A stretch of DNA of 64,000 bases, from contig NZ_JAQIBB010000079.1 in assembly GCF_027920745.1 (NCBI RefSeq), positions 7,623 through 71,622 of the forward strand. The letters are read 5' to 3'. The notes under the pieces are model-generated. The model worked only from the letters and a program-made list of their open reading frames with translations. It was not told the origin of the DNA and ran no database searches. Within the stretch, counting starts at the first letter, position 1; each line of letters starts with the position of its first letter. A program made the translations under genes and the position numbers. Shown here piece after piece: positions 34,563 to 44,253 of the stretch. The stretch is from Gallibacterium faecale (lineage in GTDB: Bacteria; Pseudomonadota; Gammaproteobacteria; Enterobacterales; Pasteurellaceae).

Positions 34563-35753
34563 TTAAATCCTCGCTTCACTTTCTAATAAAGTAACCACTG
34601 CTTCAGCAGCTAATTTATCTGCATCTTGTTGAATTGAACGATGTAAATCCGTAAAAGTTTGTCGTAATTGAGCTTTATGCCGCAGATCTTGTTCCTCTTT
34701 GGAAAAATAAATCGCTAATTTTGCTGCTAATAACTCTGGCTCACACTGTTCTTGGATCATTTCTGGCACAAGCAGATCATTCGCTAAAATATTCGGTAGT
34801 GAAATATAATTTGTTTTCACCAAACGTTTCGCCAGCCAATATGTACTTGCTTTCATTTTATAACCAACGACCATAGGTGATTTACACAACATTGCCTCTA
34901 ATGCTGCTGTCCCAGACGCAAGTAATGTTGCCTCCGCCGCAATCATTGCCTGTTTCGCATGACCATCAATCAAAATGACCTCTAAATTTGGCGCTACTTG
35001 TTGCAAAATCTGTTCAAATTGCTGACGACGTTTCTGATTTGCTAGTGGCACCAATAATTTTATATCAGGATACTGTTGCTGTAACAAAATGGCTGTTTTG
35101 ATAAACGTTTCTGTTAAGAATGCCACTTCATTATGACGACTGCCCACTAAAATCGCTAAATAACGTTGTGTTGGATCGATCTGTAAAAACTCACAAGCTT
35201 CCAAACGATCGGGGTTCAGTGGCAACGCATCCGCTAAGGTATGTCCAATAAAACGACAAGGAACTTGGTGTTGATCATAAAAAGCTTTTTCAAACGGCAT
35301 AAACACCAACATCATATTCACTGCTTGAGCAATTTTGTGAATACGATTTTGACGCCAAGCCCATACTGACGGGCTAACATAGTGTAATGTTTTAATTCCA
35401 TGCTGCTTCAATTTCAGCTCAACACCAATATTAAAATCTGGCGCATCAATACCAATAAAAATATCTGGCTTAATATTGATTAAACTTTCAATCAACGATT
35501 GGCGGATTTTGAGCAATCGAGGAAGATGTTTAATCACTTCAACCAACCCCATTACGCTAAGCTCTTCCATATCAAATAAGGTTTCACACCCTGCTTGCAA
35601 CATTTTCTGTCCCGCAATACCGATAAATTTCGCTTGAGGGTAGCGAATTTTTAATGCATTAATTAACCCTGCACCTAAAATATCACCTGATGCTTCACCA
35701 GCGACAATCGCAATTTTTGGCGCATAAGGAATCACAGAAACAGCTTGTTGCAT
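34563..35753 (-). CDS. lpxB: Lipid A disaccharide synthase, LpxB
   Basis: Glycosyltransferase (GT19) condensing UDP-2,3-diacylglucosamine with lipid X. The start MQQAVSVIPYAPKIAIVAGE follows GAGGAG and gives 396 aa (E. coli 382), with a short N-terminal extension. Conserved segments GEASGDILGA, SPSVWAWRQ and ASGTAALEAML are present. It is separated from lpxA by 80 nt carrying a large hairpin. Confidence 0.96.
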   Translation of the reverse strand: MQQAVSVIPYAPKIAIVAGEASGDILGAGLINALKIRYPQAKFIGIAGQKMLQAGCETLFDMEELSVMGLVEVIKHLPRLLKIRQSLIESLINIKPDIFIGIDAPDFNIGVELKLKQHGIKTLHYVSPSVWAWRQNRIHKIAQAVNMMLVFMPFEKAFYDQHQVPCRFIGHTLADALPLNPDRLEACEFLQIDPTQRYLAILVGSRHNEVAFLTETFIKTAILLQQQYPDIKLLVPLANQKRRQQFEQILQQVAPNLEVILIDGHAKQAMIAAEATLLASGTAALEAMLCKSPMVVGYKMKASTYWLAKRLVKTNYISLPNILANDLLVPEMIQEQCEPELLAAKLAIYFSKEEQDLRHKAQLRQTFTDLHRSIQQDADKLAAEAVVTLLESEARI

Positions 35754-35778
35754 AATTTTCTCCTCAACAGATATAAAT

Positions 35779-35820
35779 AAACCGCACCCTATCCGCAAAA
35801 ACAGATAGTGAGTGCGGTTT
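35779..35820 (-). promoter_or_regulatory. Hairpin between lpxA and lpxB with inverted uptake-sequence-like cores
   Basis: AAACCGCAC (35779-35787) pairs with GTGCGGTTT (35812-35820), and the inner CTATC pairs with GATAG. On the minus strand the 3' arm runs into TTTATTTATAT, so it could act as a partial terminator inside the lpx operon. Both arms carry GTGCGGT, the core of the Haemophilus uptake sequence, but neither has the full AAGTGCGGT. Confidence 0.7.
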
Positions 35821-35833
35821 CAATAGTGAATGA

Positions 35834-36622
35834 TTAGCGGATAATGCCACGTGTTGAACGTTTAAAGAAATCTAAGAAGAAACTAATTGATGATTCAGTT
35901 TCTGCAATTTGTTCGATTTCAGGCATCACTTGTTCCAACGTTTTCTCACTACGATAGATCAATTTATAGACGCTACGAATAACGTGTAATGTTGGTTTAT
36001 CAAAACCACGACGTTTTAAACCTTCAATATTGATCCCAAATGGGCGCGCGTGGTTACCTTGAGCCATAACATAAGGCGGTACATCTTGGCTTACCATTGA
36101 ACCACCACCTAACATAACGTGAGCCCCAACGATTACAAATTGATGAATAGCTGACATTCCACCAACAATCACAAAATCATCTAATTCAACGTGTCCCGCT
36201 AATGTCGCATTATTCGCTAGGATACAGTTATTTTTGATCTGGCAGTCATGTGCAATATGTGCATTCACCATAAAGAGATTATTGTCACCAACCTTCGTTG
36301 TGCCACCACCCTGTACCGTACCACGATGGATAGTCACGTGTTCACGGATACGATTGTTATTACCTATAACGGTTAATGTTGGTTCACCTTTATATTTAAG
36401 ATCTTGGTTAACTTCACCAATTGTCGCAAATTGATAAATTTGGTTATTTTCACCAATTTTGGTTTTACCTTTGATCACGATATGTGAATTCAATACAGTA
36501 TTCGCACCAATTTCTACATCTTTTTCAATGATACAAAACGGCCCAATAACGACATTGGCACCAATGGTTGTCCCTTCTTCAACAATCGATGTTGGATGGA
36601 TTTTCGCACTTGGATGGATCAT
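35834..36622 (-). CDS. lpxA: UDP-N-acetylglucosamine O-acyltransferase, LpxA
   Basis: First enzyme of lipid A synthesis, attaching an R-3-hydroxyacyl chain from ACP. The start MIHPSAKIHPTSIV follows GGAG and gives 262 aa, identical to E. coli. The left-handed beta-helix hexapeptide repeats run through the first ~190 residues, and the catalytic His region is MVNAHIAHDCQI. It follows fabZ by 1 nt. Confidence 0.97.
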   Translation of the reverse strand: MIHPSAKIHPTSIVEEGTTIGANVVIGPFCIIEKDVEIGANTVLNSHIVIKGKTKIGENNQIYQFATIGEVNQDLKYKGEPTLTVIGNNNRIREHVTIHRGTVQGGGTTKVGDNNLFMVNAHIAHDCQIKNNCILANNATLAGHVELDDFVIVGGMSAIHQFVIVGAHVMLGGGSMVSQDVPPYVMAQGNHARPFGINIEGLKRRGFDKPTLHVIRSVYKLIYRSEKTLEQVMPEIEQIAETESSISFFLDFFKRSTRGIIR

Positions 36623-36623
36623 C

Positions 36624-37079
36624 TTAAACTCCTCGTCTAGCACACATTAAATCGGCTTCACAAACTAATTGCCCATCAACGGTCGCAATTCCTTTAAAAC
36701 GCATCACACCACGTCTTTCACGTTCAAATTCAATTTGCAATATTAATTGATCGCCTGGTAACACAGGTTTCTTAAAGCGCGCATTATCAATTGCAGCAAA
36801 ATAGTACAACTCATTTGGTGAAAGTTGTGTTGTCTTAAATGCTAACACCCCTGCAGATTGTGCTAACGCTTCTAAAATTAGTACCCCTGGAAAAATCGGT
36901 TTTTGTGGGAAATGCCCAGTAAAACAAGGTTCATTCACACTCACGTTTTTTACTGCTTTGAGCCATTTACCTTCTTCAAAATCTAACACACGATCAACCA
37001 ATAAAAATGGGTAACGGTGTGGCAAAAGCTGCATAATTTCGTCGATATCAACTATTCTTGGTTCTCGTTCAATTGTCAC
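36624..37079 (-). CDS. fabZ: 3-hydroxyacyl-ACP dehydratase, FabZ
   Basis: Dehydrates 3-hydroxyacyl-ACP in fatty-acid elongation and competes with LpxA for the hydroxyacyl-ACP branch point. It is 151 aa, the same as E. coli. The catalytic His lies in FTGHFPQKPIFPGV and the Glu in LILEALAQ. The start codon is GTG, with AAGGGG about 9 nt upstream. Confidence 0.96.
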   Translation of the reverse strand: MTIEREPRIVDIDEIMQLLPHRYPFLLVDRVLDFEEGKWLKAVKNVSVNEPCFTGHFPQKPIFPGVLILEALAQSAGVLAFKTTQLSPNELYYFAAIDNARFKKPVLPGDQLILQIEFERERRGVMRFKGIATVDGQLVCEADLMCARRGV

Positions 37080-37106
37080 TTTGGTTGCCCCTTAATAATA
37101 TTTATA

Positions 37107-38141
37107 TCATTCGCTGATATTTTTAATTTGTTTTTCTAATTCTTTTAGTCGCTTATTCATATCATTAATTCCTAATGTAAGCGCTGCTGTTTTACGCCAC
37201 TCTTTATTAGGTTGTAATGGAATACCTGAAGAATAAACGCCTGGCTCAGTAATTGGGCGCATAACCATTCCCATTCCAGTAATAGTTACACCATCGCAAA
37301 TTTCCATATGTCCATTAATGACACTTGCGCCACCAATTAAGCAATAACGTCCCACGTGTAAACTACCCGCCATAATTACACCACCAGCCACTGCAGTTCC
37401 TGTACCGATATGTACGTTATGTGCAATCTGACAAAGATTATCAATAATCACATTATCTTCAATTACTGTCGCATCTAATGCGCCACGATCGATACAAGTG
37501 CAAGCACCAATTTCGACATGATTACCAATAATCACTGTTCCTGTTTGTGGAATTTTAATCCATTTTCCACGCTCATTTGCATAGCCAAAGCCATCACTAC
37601 CAATCACAGCAGAAGATTGAATTAAACAATCTGTACCAATTTCTACTTCATGGTAAACCGAAACATTAGCCCACAATTTTGTTCTAGCACCAATTTTGGC
37701 ATTCTTACCAATAAAACAACCAGCGCCAATACAAACATCATCACCTAAAACAACTCCATCTTCGATGACTGCATTAGCACCGATACTCACATTCTTACCT
37801 AACAGTGCGGTTACTGAAATGACTGCACTTTCAGCAATCTCTGTTGCTGGTTTCGGTGTTTTATCCATATATTGTGCCAAAATCGCATAAGCAACATAAG
37901 GATCTTTCACCACAATCAGATTTTGTTTATCTGAACAATGTGGAAGATCTGCTTCGCTTACTAATAATGCACCCGCCTGACTTTCAGCCAATAATGGGCG
38001 GAATTTAGGATTTGAAATAAATGTTAAATGTTGTGAGGTTGCGCGCTCTAAAGGTGCGATACTTTCTACGAAAATATCGGCGTTACCCTTTAGAGTACCG
38101 CCGACTTTTTCCGCCAACTCACTTAGACGGTATTGTTGCAT
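37107..38141 (-). CDS. lpxD: UDP-3-O-acylglucosamine N-acyltransferase, LpxD
   Basis: Adds the second hydroxyacyl chain in lipid A synthesis. It is 344 aa (E. coli 341). An N-terminal uridine-binding domain (about 1-100) is followed by a hexapeptide-repeat beta-helix with the catalytic His segment CQIAHNVHIG, and a C-terminal helix (MNKRLKELEKQIKN). It is 15 nt downstream of skp. Confidence 0.96.
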   Translation of the reverse strand: MQQYRLSELAEKVGGTLKGNADIFVESIAPLERATSQHLTFISNPKFRPLLAESQAGALLVSEADLPHCSDKQNLIVVKDPYVAYAILAQYMDKTPKPATEIAESAVISVTALLGKNVSIGANAVIEDGVVLGDDVCIGAGCFIGKNAKIGARTKLWANVSVYHEVEIGTDCLIQSSAVIGSDGFGYANERGKWIKIPQTGTVIIGNHVEIGACTCIDRGALDATVIEDNVIIDNLCQIAHNVHIGTGTAVAGGVIMAGSLHVGRYCLIGGASVINGHMEICDGVTITGMGMVMRPITEPGVYSSGIPLQPNKEWRKTAALTLGINDMNKRLKELEKQIKNISE

Positions 38142-38156
38142 AATTCCAGCTATTCC

Positions 38157-38690
38157 TTATTTTTTCGCTGGTTGTGCTGCTGGAGCAAGTTTATCCATCA
38201 CATCTTTAGTAATGTTTTTGCCATCAACTGCAAAAGCCACTGCATTAGCATCAATTACGAAAGTATATTTTTTCTCTTTTGCAATTTCATTAACCACTTT
38301 TTGGATAGACTCTACAACTTTATTGTCTTCTTCTGAACGACGTTGGTTGATTTTTTGTTGTAATTCATTAGCTTCTTTATCATAGTCAGCACGTAATTTA
38401 TTGATTTCATCTTCACGTTTTTTGATATCTGCTTGACGTAGATTCTTACCGTCTTTTTGTAATTTTTGGATTTTATCTACAATTGCTTGTTCTTTTGCAC
38501 GTAACTGTTCAACAGGTGCTTTAAATTCTTCATCCAATTTTTTCAATGCAGCTTGACGTTCTGGTGCATTTTGGAAGATATAAGCAGAATTGATAAATGC
38601 AATATTTTCTTCTGCATTTGCTACTGAAGCAAATAATGCACTGCTTGCTAATGCTAAAGTTAATCCTGCAACTTTTAAAGATTTTTTCAT
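38157..38690 (-). CDS. skp: Periplasmic chaperone Skp/OmpH
   Basis: Trimeric holdase for outer-membrane proteins, acting before BamA. It has a signal peptide of 26 residues (cut after ANA), a highly charged helical region (about 50-135) predicted as the coiled-coil arms, and a C-terminal tail ending PAAQPAKK. It is 177 aa, slightly longer than the 161 of E. coli. AGGAG precedes the ATG. It is separated from bamA by a perfect palindrome. Confidence 0.94.
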   Translation of the reverse strand: MKKSLKVAGLTLALASSALFASVANAEENIAFINSAYIFQNAPERQAALKKLDEEFKAPVEQLRAKEQAIVDKIQKLQKDGKNLRQADIKKREDEINKLRADYDKEANELQQKINQRRSEEDNKVVESIQKVVNEIAKEKKYTFVIDANAVAFAVDGKNITKDVMDKLAPAAQPAKK

Positions 38691-38734
38691 AAAAACTCCT
38701 AGAGTATATTTATTAATTAAATTGGGTTGTATTA

Positions 38735-38760
38735 GAGAACTTATTTATAAATAAGTTCTC
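38735..38760. repeat. Perfect 26-bp palindrome between bamA and skp
   Basis: GAGAACTTATTTA followed directly by its exact reverse complement (13-bp arms, no spacer). It lies 9 nt after the bamA stop and 44 nt before skp. No T-run follows on the minus (genic) strand, so readthrough to skp is expected; on the plus strand ATAAATTTTTT follows. It may be an RNA stem controlling relative bamA/skp expression, or a protein-binding site. Confidence 0.8.
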
Positions 38761-38769
38761 ATAAATTTT

Positions 38770-41181
38770 TTAGAATGTACCACCAATACTAAATTGGAAC
38801 TGTTCTACATCATCACCATCATATTTTTTGATTGGTTTCGCATATGAGAATACCAATGGTCCAATTGGTGATTGCCATTGGAATGAAATCCCTGCAGATG
38901 CTCTTACCCGACTCGGATCACTGTAATCTGGTAAATTATATTTTGTAGATAATGATTTATCCCAATGTGTATTCCAAACACTTGCGGCATCAACAAAAAA
39001 TGAGGTTCTTACTGTTGTTTGATTTTTATCACTCACAAATGGTGTCGGCACAATCAATTCGATGCTGGTAGTTGCCATTGCATTACCACCAATAACATCG
39101 GTACTTTGTCCATTCACATAACACTCAAATTCGTTATGGATTGTGCCATCTAAACATCCGCTAGGTGCGTTATTAGTAAGATAAAACGCATTAGGACCTA
39201 CCGCACCATAAGAGAAACCACGCAATGAACCAATTCCACCAGCAGTATAGTATTGATAGAACGGTAATTTTTTACCACCAAATCCATTTGCATAATTGAA
39301 TCCTGCTTTACCAGAAAGTACCCAAGTTTCCGCACGATTTAATGGATAATAACCTACGATATTTGCATTCAATTTATAATATTTATTATCTGAACCTGGG
39401 ATACTAATACGTCCGCCGATATTAGCTTTAATCCCTTGTGTTGGGAAGAAACCACGATTTAAGCTGTTATATCCCCAACCTAAGCTGAAATCGAAATCAT
39501 GGTTAGAAAACTCCCACTCTTTTGCTTCAATTGATTGCAAATAAAGTGCACGGTTATATTCAGGCTCAATATCTTTCAATTTATTATGTGCATAACCTAA
39601 TCCCACATAGTAAGAGTTATTTTCATCTACTGGGAAACCTAAAGTTGTATCAATACCATATGAGGTTTTAGAGTAAGAAGCTTGGTTATTATTCTTTGAG
39701 TTATCGTATGTTTCATAATAAACATTACCACCAAGACTCACACCATCTTTAGTAAAATACGGTTCGTTATAACCTAACGCGATACTCATTCCATAGTCAT
39801 TGCGTGTTCCAGATAAGCTTGCTGATGCACCAGTTCCTAAGAAGTTATCTTGTTTTACACTTGCGTTATAACTCAAGCCACTTTCTGTACCGTAACCAAT
39901 ACCGAAGTTAATACTTCCGGTATTGCGCTCTTTTACTTTATAGATAACATCCATTTGGTCATTAGTGCCTTTCACCATTTCCGTAGAACTATTCACAGTT
40001 TCAAAGAAACCTGTACGTTCTAGGCGTAATTTACCTAGTTGAATAGCAGATAAAGAATATAATGCACCTTCTTGTTGACGCATTTCTTGACGTAATGTTT
40101 TATCTGCACTCGCATCATTACCTTTGAATAAGATGTTACGTACGTAATAACGGCGTCCTGCATCCACCACATAAATTAAATTCACTTCATGTTTTTCTTC
40201 ATTAAATTCAGGCACTAAATTCACTTGTGGTGCAGCATAACTATTGTCACCTAAGATAGTTTTAATCCCATCTTCAACATCTTTCGCATTATCACCATTA
40301 AACAATTCACCTACATAAATTTTCTTCAATAATGGTTCCATTTGTGGCATTAATCCCGCAGTATCCCCTATAATACGAACGCCACTTACGGTGTATTGTT
40401 CACCTTCAGAAACATCAATGGTAATTGCAATATCTTTTTTATCATCACTGACTTTTGTTTTTACATCAGTAATATTAAATTTTGGATAACCTTTATTTAG
40501 ATAAAAAGTCTTAATCGCTTGTAGATCATTTTGGAATTTTTGTTGATCTAATTTACTACTTGCAAAGAAATTCCACCAAGAAACATCCGGTTGAACTTCC
40601 ATTTGATCTAATAATGTATCTTTATCGAATGCTTTATTGCCTGAAAAATTAATCTCTTTCACTAATGCACGATCGCCTTCAGTGATATTTAATTTCACAT
40701 TAGCTTGGCTGCTTGCAACTTGATCAATATCGAAATTAACTTTGGCATTATAAAAACCAATAGAGTGATAATAATTTTCTAATTCAGTTTTAAATGCATC
40801 TAACTTTTCACGATTAAGTAAGCTGCCTGCTTTGATATCATTCGCATTGAGGTTATCTTGCAAGGCATCTTTTGGAATCGAATCATTTCCAGAAAACTCT
40901 AAGCTATTAATCACAGCTCTTTCAGCAATATGAAGAACTAAAGTATTTCCTTCTCGAGAAGCTTGAACATTAGAAAAGGAACCATTCAGATATAATGCTC
41001 GAACAAGATTAGAGATATCTTGATCGGTAATAGTTTGCCCAACTTTGACTGGTAAATGTGCCATAATTGCACTTCTATTCCCTTCTGAAACACCATCTAA
41101 GCGAATATCTTTCACGACAAATGGTGCAGCAAACGTTGCGGTACTGCTAAATAATAAACTAGTTAATAAAAGTTTCTTCAT
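38770..41181 (-). CDS. bamA: Outer membrane protein assembly factor BamA
   Basis: Omp85 core of the BAM complex, inserting beta-barrels. The start MKKLLLTSLLFSSTATFA gives 803 aa (E. coli 810) and a clean signal peptide; an in-frame extension upstream is less likely. Five POTRA domains cover roughly residues 20-420, followed by the 16-strand barrel with the conserved loop-6 motif GSLRGFSYG and a terminal aromatic residue (FSIGGTF). It lies between rseP and skp in the conserved order. Confidence 0.97.
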   Translation of the reverse strand: MKKLLLTSLLFSSTATFAAPFVVKDIRLDGVSEGNRSAIMAHLPVKVGQTITDQDISNLVRALYLNGSFSNVQASREGNTLVLHIAERAVINSLEFSGNDSIPKDALQDNLNANDIKAGSLLNREKLDAFKTELENYYHSIGFYNAKVNFDIDQVASSQANVKLNITEGDRALVKEINFSGNKAFDKDTLLDQMEVQPDVSWWNFFASSKLDQQKFQNDLQAIKTFYLNKGYPKFNITDVKTKVSDDKKDIAITIDVSEGEQYTVSGVRIIGDTAGLMPQMEPLLKKIYVGELFNGDNAKDVEDGIKTILGDNSYAAPQVNLVPEFNEEKHEVNLIYVVDAGRRYYVRNILFKGNDASADKTLRQEMRQQEGALYSLSAIQLGKLRLERTGFFETVNSSTEMVKGTNDQMDVIYKVKERNTGSINFGIGYGTESGLSYNASVKQDNFLGTGASASLSGTRNDYGMSIALGYNEPYFTKDGVSLGGNVYYETYDNSKNNNQASYSKTSYGIDTTLGFPVDENNSYYVGLGYAHNKLKDIEPEYNRALYLQSIEAKEWEFSNHDFDFSLGWGYNSLNRGFFPTQGIKANIGGRISIPGSDNKYYKLNANIVGYYPLNRAETWVLSGKAGFNYANGFGGKKLPFYQYYTAGGIGSLRGFSYGAVGPNAFYLTNNAPSGCLDGTIHNEFECYVNGQSTDVIGGNAMATTSIELIVPTPFVSDKNQTTVRTSFFVDAASVWNTHWDKSLSTKYNLPDYSDPSRVRASAGISFQWQSPIGPLVFSYAKPIKKYDGDDVEQFQFSIGGTF

Positions 41182-41236
41182 ATTGTTCAATCCTGTTGTT
41201 TTTTCAATAACAGTAAAAGTGAAATTTACTGCCATA

Positions 41237-42577
41237 TTATAAACGCATTATATCATTAAATAACACAAAAACCGTAAGCCATAACAATAACGCCACACCA
41301 AGCCGATATGCCATATTCTGTATTTTTTCTGGCACTGGTTTCTTAGTCAAACCTTCAATAAATAAAAACACAAGTTGTCCGCCATCTAATACTGGCAGCG
41401 GGAATAGATTCATAATACCTAAATTCACACTAATTAATGCCATAAAGCGTAAAAAATAGGTAAGACCATTCTCTGATGATATCCCTGCACCTTGTGCAAT
41501 AGAAATTGGACCACCCAGGCTGTTTAGACTTACTTCTCCAGTAAAAAGTTTACCAATAATCTTAATTGTTGCCCAAGAAAGTTGTCCGACCATTTGCCAT
41601 GAATGAGAAAAAGCCGACAATAGACCATAACGTTGCATTTCAATATCTTGTGGATTAAGAGAATGTACCACAGGTACTAAACCCACATACGGCTTCCCTT
41701 TATCGTTTAATGCTGGCGTTAATGAAATTATTTGCTGCTCACCATTGCGTTCAATTGTAATCGCCATAGCTTGTTTTGGATGTTTCTGAATTTGAGTAAC
41801 AAATTGTTGCCAATCCACTTTCTGACCATCCACGGCAACAATTTTATCGCCGGCTATTAAACCACTTTTTTCAGCAGGTGAATTTTCTGATACTTTGGCG
41901 ATTGTATTATCAACTTTAGCTCTTTTTGGCTCAATGCCTAACGAGGTAAAAGCAGTTTCATTACTTGGATCAAACTTCCAATTCGATAAGTCAATAGTAC
42001 GTTGAGTGGTTTTATCTGAATCTGTATCTTGTAAACGGAATGCGACTTCACCATCTCCCATTTTTGCTGCCAACACCAAATTGACATCTTCCCAGTTATG
42101 GATAGGTTCATTATCAATTGCTGTAATTTGATAGTTAGTTGGTAGTGCAGCTTGTGCCGCAAGGGAGTTCTGACGCAAATCAGCAATGATTGGTTTTAAG
42201 GTAGGAATACCGAGTAAATAAACAACCCAAAATGCAAGTAAAGCGAAAATAAAATTAGCTAAAGGTCCGGCTGCATAAATCATAATTCTAGAACGGACTG
42301 GCTGGCGATTAAATGCTTTAGCTAATAATTCAGGCGGCACGTCTTCATTACGTTCATCTAACATTCTAACGTAGCCACCAAGCGGGATCATCGAGACAAC
42401 AAACTCTGTCCCTTGTTTATCAACCTTTCGCCATAACACTTTACCGAAACCGATAGAGAATCGTTGTACCGCTACTCCACATCGCCTTGCTACCCAAAAA
42501 TGCCCTAGTTCATGTACAAAAACTAAGACAGCGATAACAATAATAAATGAAGCAACAGTCCATAAAAACGAAAACAT
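41237..42577 (-). CDS. rseP: Site-2 protease RseP
   Basis: Inner-membrane zinc metalloprotease cleaving RseA and signal peptides. It is 446 aa from the ATG at 42577 (MFSFLWTVASF), aligned to E. coli; a TTG two codons upstream is an alternative. The zinc site HELGH is in the first transmembrane segment and NLFPLPVLDGG in the third. Two PDZ domains lie between (about 115-310). It starts 12 nt after the cdsA stop. Confidence 0.96.
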   Translation of the reverse strand: MFSFLWTVASFIIVIAVLVFVHELGHFWVARRCGVAVQRFSIGFGKVLWRKVDKQGTEFVVSMIPLGGYVRMLDERNEDVPPELLAKAFNRQPVRSRIMIYAAGPLANFIFALLAFWVVYLLGIPTLKPIIADLRQNSLAAQAALPTNYQITAIDNEPIHNWEDVNLVLAAKMGDGEVAFRLQDTDSDKTTQRTIDLSNWKFDPSNETAFTSLGIEPKRAKVDNTIAKVSENSPAEKSGLIAGDKIVAVDGQKVDWQQFVTQIQKHPKQAMAITIERNGEQQIISLTPALNDKGKPYVGLVPVVHSLNPQDIEMQRYGLLSAFSHSWQMVGQLSWATIKIIGKLFTGEVSLNSLGGPISIAQGAGISSENGLTYFLRFMALISVNLGIMNLFPLPVLDGGQLVFLFIEGLTKKPVPEKIQNMAYRLGVALLLWLTVFVLFNDIMRL

Positions 42578-42589
42578 ACTCAATTCCGA

Positions 42590-43456
42590 TCAAGTTAAAA
42601 TAAAGAAGAATGCACTAAACACTGGTAACGCAGCAGTTAAACTATCAACACGATCTAAAATCCCACCATGTCCTGGAATCAGTTGGCTACTATCTTTGAT
42701 ACCGCAGTGGCGTTTCAACATACTCTCAGTTAAATCACCTAAAATAGAAACAACAACAGTTAATACGGAAACAGAAACTAATTCCACAAAAGATAAGCGA
42801 GTTGCTTCATATAATGGGGTAATCGTTAAGAAAATTGCAGCCACAATCACCGTGAGGACAATTCCACCAATAACCCCTTCCCACGTTTTCTTGGGTGAAA
42901 CTGTTTCCGCAAGTTTATGCTTACCAAACTTTCTTCCTGCAAAATAAGCTCCAGTATCTGCTGCCCATACCAATAAAAATACATACAGTAATAAAGTAAT
43001 ACCTTGATAAGCACTACTATTGTAATGATAAAAACGGAGCGCAAGTAAACTTAAAAAGAAAGGAACTAATGTGAAGAAAGCAAATAAGATTTGAGCAATA
43101 GTCGAATTTCCCCAAAAAGCCGTACTTTTCGGATAAGTCATTACCAAAATAAAGGCAACAATCCACCAAATTAAGGATGACACAATTAATAATTCAGACA
43201 CATTATTTAAAATCTTACCACTAGCGATAAAATCACTATTGGCATATATAAATAGATATAAAAATGCAGCGGCAATACTTGTAATAATCCAACGTAAAAT
43301 AGGTTGTTTAATGTTGGCAAATTGTGTCCATTCCCAAACGGCTAGCACAATTAATAATGCACAGGTACAAGCAAATAATAGGGGTGGAAACACAAACAAC
43401 ACAATAAATACTAGGCTAACTAATACCAGTGCCGATAAGATTCGAGCCTTTAACAA
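42590..43456 (-). CDS. cdsA: Phosphatidate cytidylyltransferase, CdsA
   Basis: Makes CDP-diacylglycerol, the precursor used by PgsA, which is also in this window. It is 288 aa (E. coli 285) with many hydrophobic segments and the family signature SPKKTWEGVIGG and a C-terminal KDSSQLIPGHGGILDRVDS. The start codon is TTG, with AGGAG six nt upstream; the N-terminus MLKARILSALVL aligns with that of E. coli. Confidence 0.96.
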   Translation of the reverse strand: MLKARILSALVLVSLVFIVLFVFPPLLFACTCALLIVLAVWEWTQFANIKQPILRWIITSIAAAFLYLFIYANSDFIASGKILNNVSELLIVSSLIWWIVAFILVMTYPKSTAFWGNSTIAQILFAFFTLVPFFLSLLALRFYHYNSSAYQGITLLLYVFLLVWAADTGAYFAGRKFGKHKLAETVSPKKTWEGVIGGIVLTVIVAAIFLTITPLYEATRLSFVELVSVSVLTVVVSILGDLTESMLKRHCGIKDSSQLIPGHGGILDRVDSLTAALPVFSAFFFILT

Positions 43457-43468
43457 AATAAACTCCTA

Positions 43469-44194
43469 TTATGATTGTTTAGAAAGAGAGCCAAAACGGC
43501 GCTCTCGTTGTTGATAAAAATCTAATGCGTCTTCAAACTCTTTTTCTGAAAAATCAGGCCATAATACTTCAGTAAAATAGAGTTCTGCATAGGCCACTTG
43601 CCACAATAAAAAATTACTAATTCGCTGTTCACCACTGGTACGGATCAATAAATCAACCATCGGTTGATCCGCAGTTGTCAGATACTCTGCAAACTTATTT
43701 TCATCTAATTGCTGTAAAGCTAAATGACCAGCTTGTACATCATTACAAATACGTTTCGTCGCTTGTAAAATATCCCAACATCCACCGTAATTGGCAGCAA
43801 TGTTTAAAGTTAATTGGGTATTATGTTGAGTAAGCTCTTCTGCATGACGGATACGTTTTTGTAAACCTTCACTAAAACGGGAAGTATCCCCCAAAATCTT
43901 CAGGCGAATATTATTTTTATGTAATTTACTCACCTCAAGATCTAACATTCTTATAAAGAGATCCATTAATGCATTAACCTCTGACTCAGGTCTTTGCCAA
44001 TTTTCACTACTAAAGGCATACAGAGTTAAATATTTAATTCCTGTCTGTGCAGCATAATAAACGGCACGCCTTACCGCTTGTACACCATTACGGTGTCCAA
44101 ACACTCTTAACTTGCCTTTTTGTTTTGCCCAACGACCATTACCATCCATAATGATAGCAACGTGTTGTGGGATATTCTCAGGATCTAACGCCAT
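43469..44194 (-). CDS. uppS: Undecaprenyl diphosphate synthase, UppS (IspU)
   Basis: Cis-prenyltransferase making the C55 carrier for peptidoglycan and O-antigen. The catalytic Asp is in IMDGNGRWAK, and SSENWQRP, RTSGEQRISNFLLWQ and the ERRFG tail are conserved. It is 241 aa from the ATG at 44194 (E. coli 253). This ATG has no Shine-Dalgarno; in-frame TTG or GTG codons up to 44245 are possible alternatives. It follows dxr by 59 nt from the chosen start. Confidence 0.93.
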   Translation of the reverse strand: MALDPENIPQHVAIIMDGNGRWAKQKGKLRVFGHRNGVQAVRRAVYYAAQTGIKYLTLYAFSSENWQRPESEVNALMDLFIRMLDLEVSKLHKNNIRLKILGDTSRFSEGLQKRIRHAEELTQHNTQLTLNIAANYGGCWDILQATKRICNDVQAGHLALQQLDENKFAEYLTTADQPMVDLLIRTSGEQRISNFLLWQVAYAELYFTEVLWPDFSEKEFEDALDFYQQRERRFGSLSKQS

Positions 44195-44253
44195 ATAATA
44201 ATTTAAAATAATGTTGCTCACGTCGAGCGACAATATACCACGCAAGCCACTAA

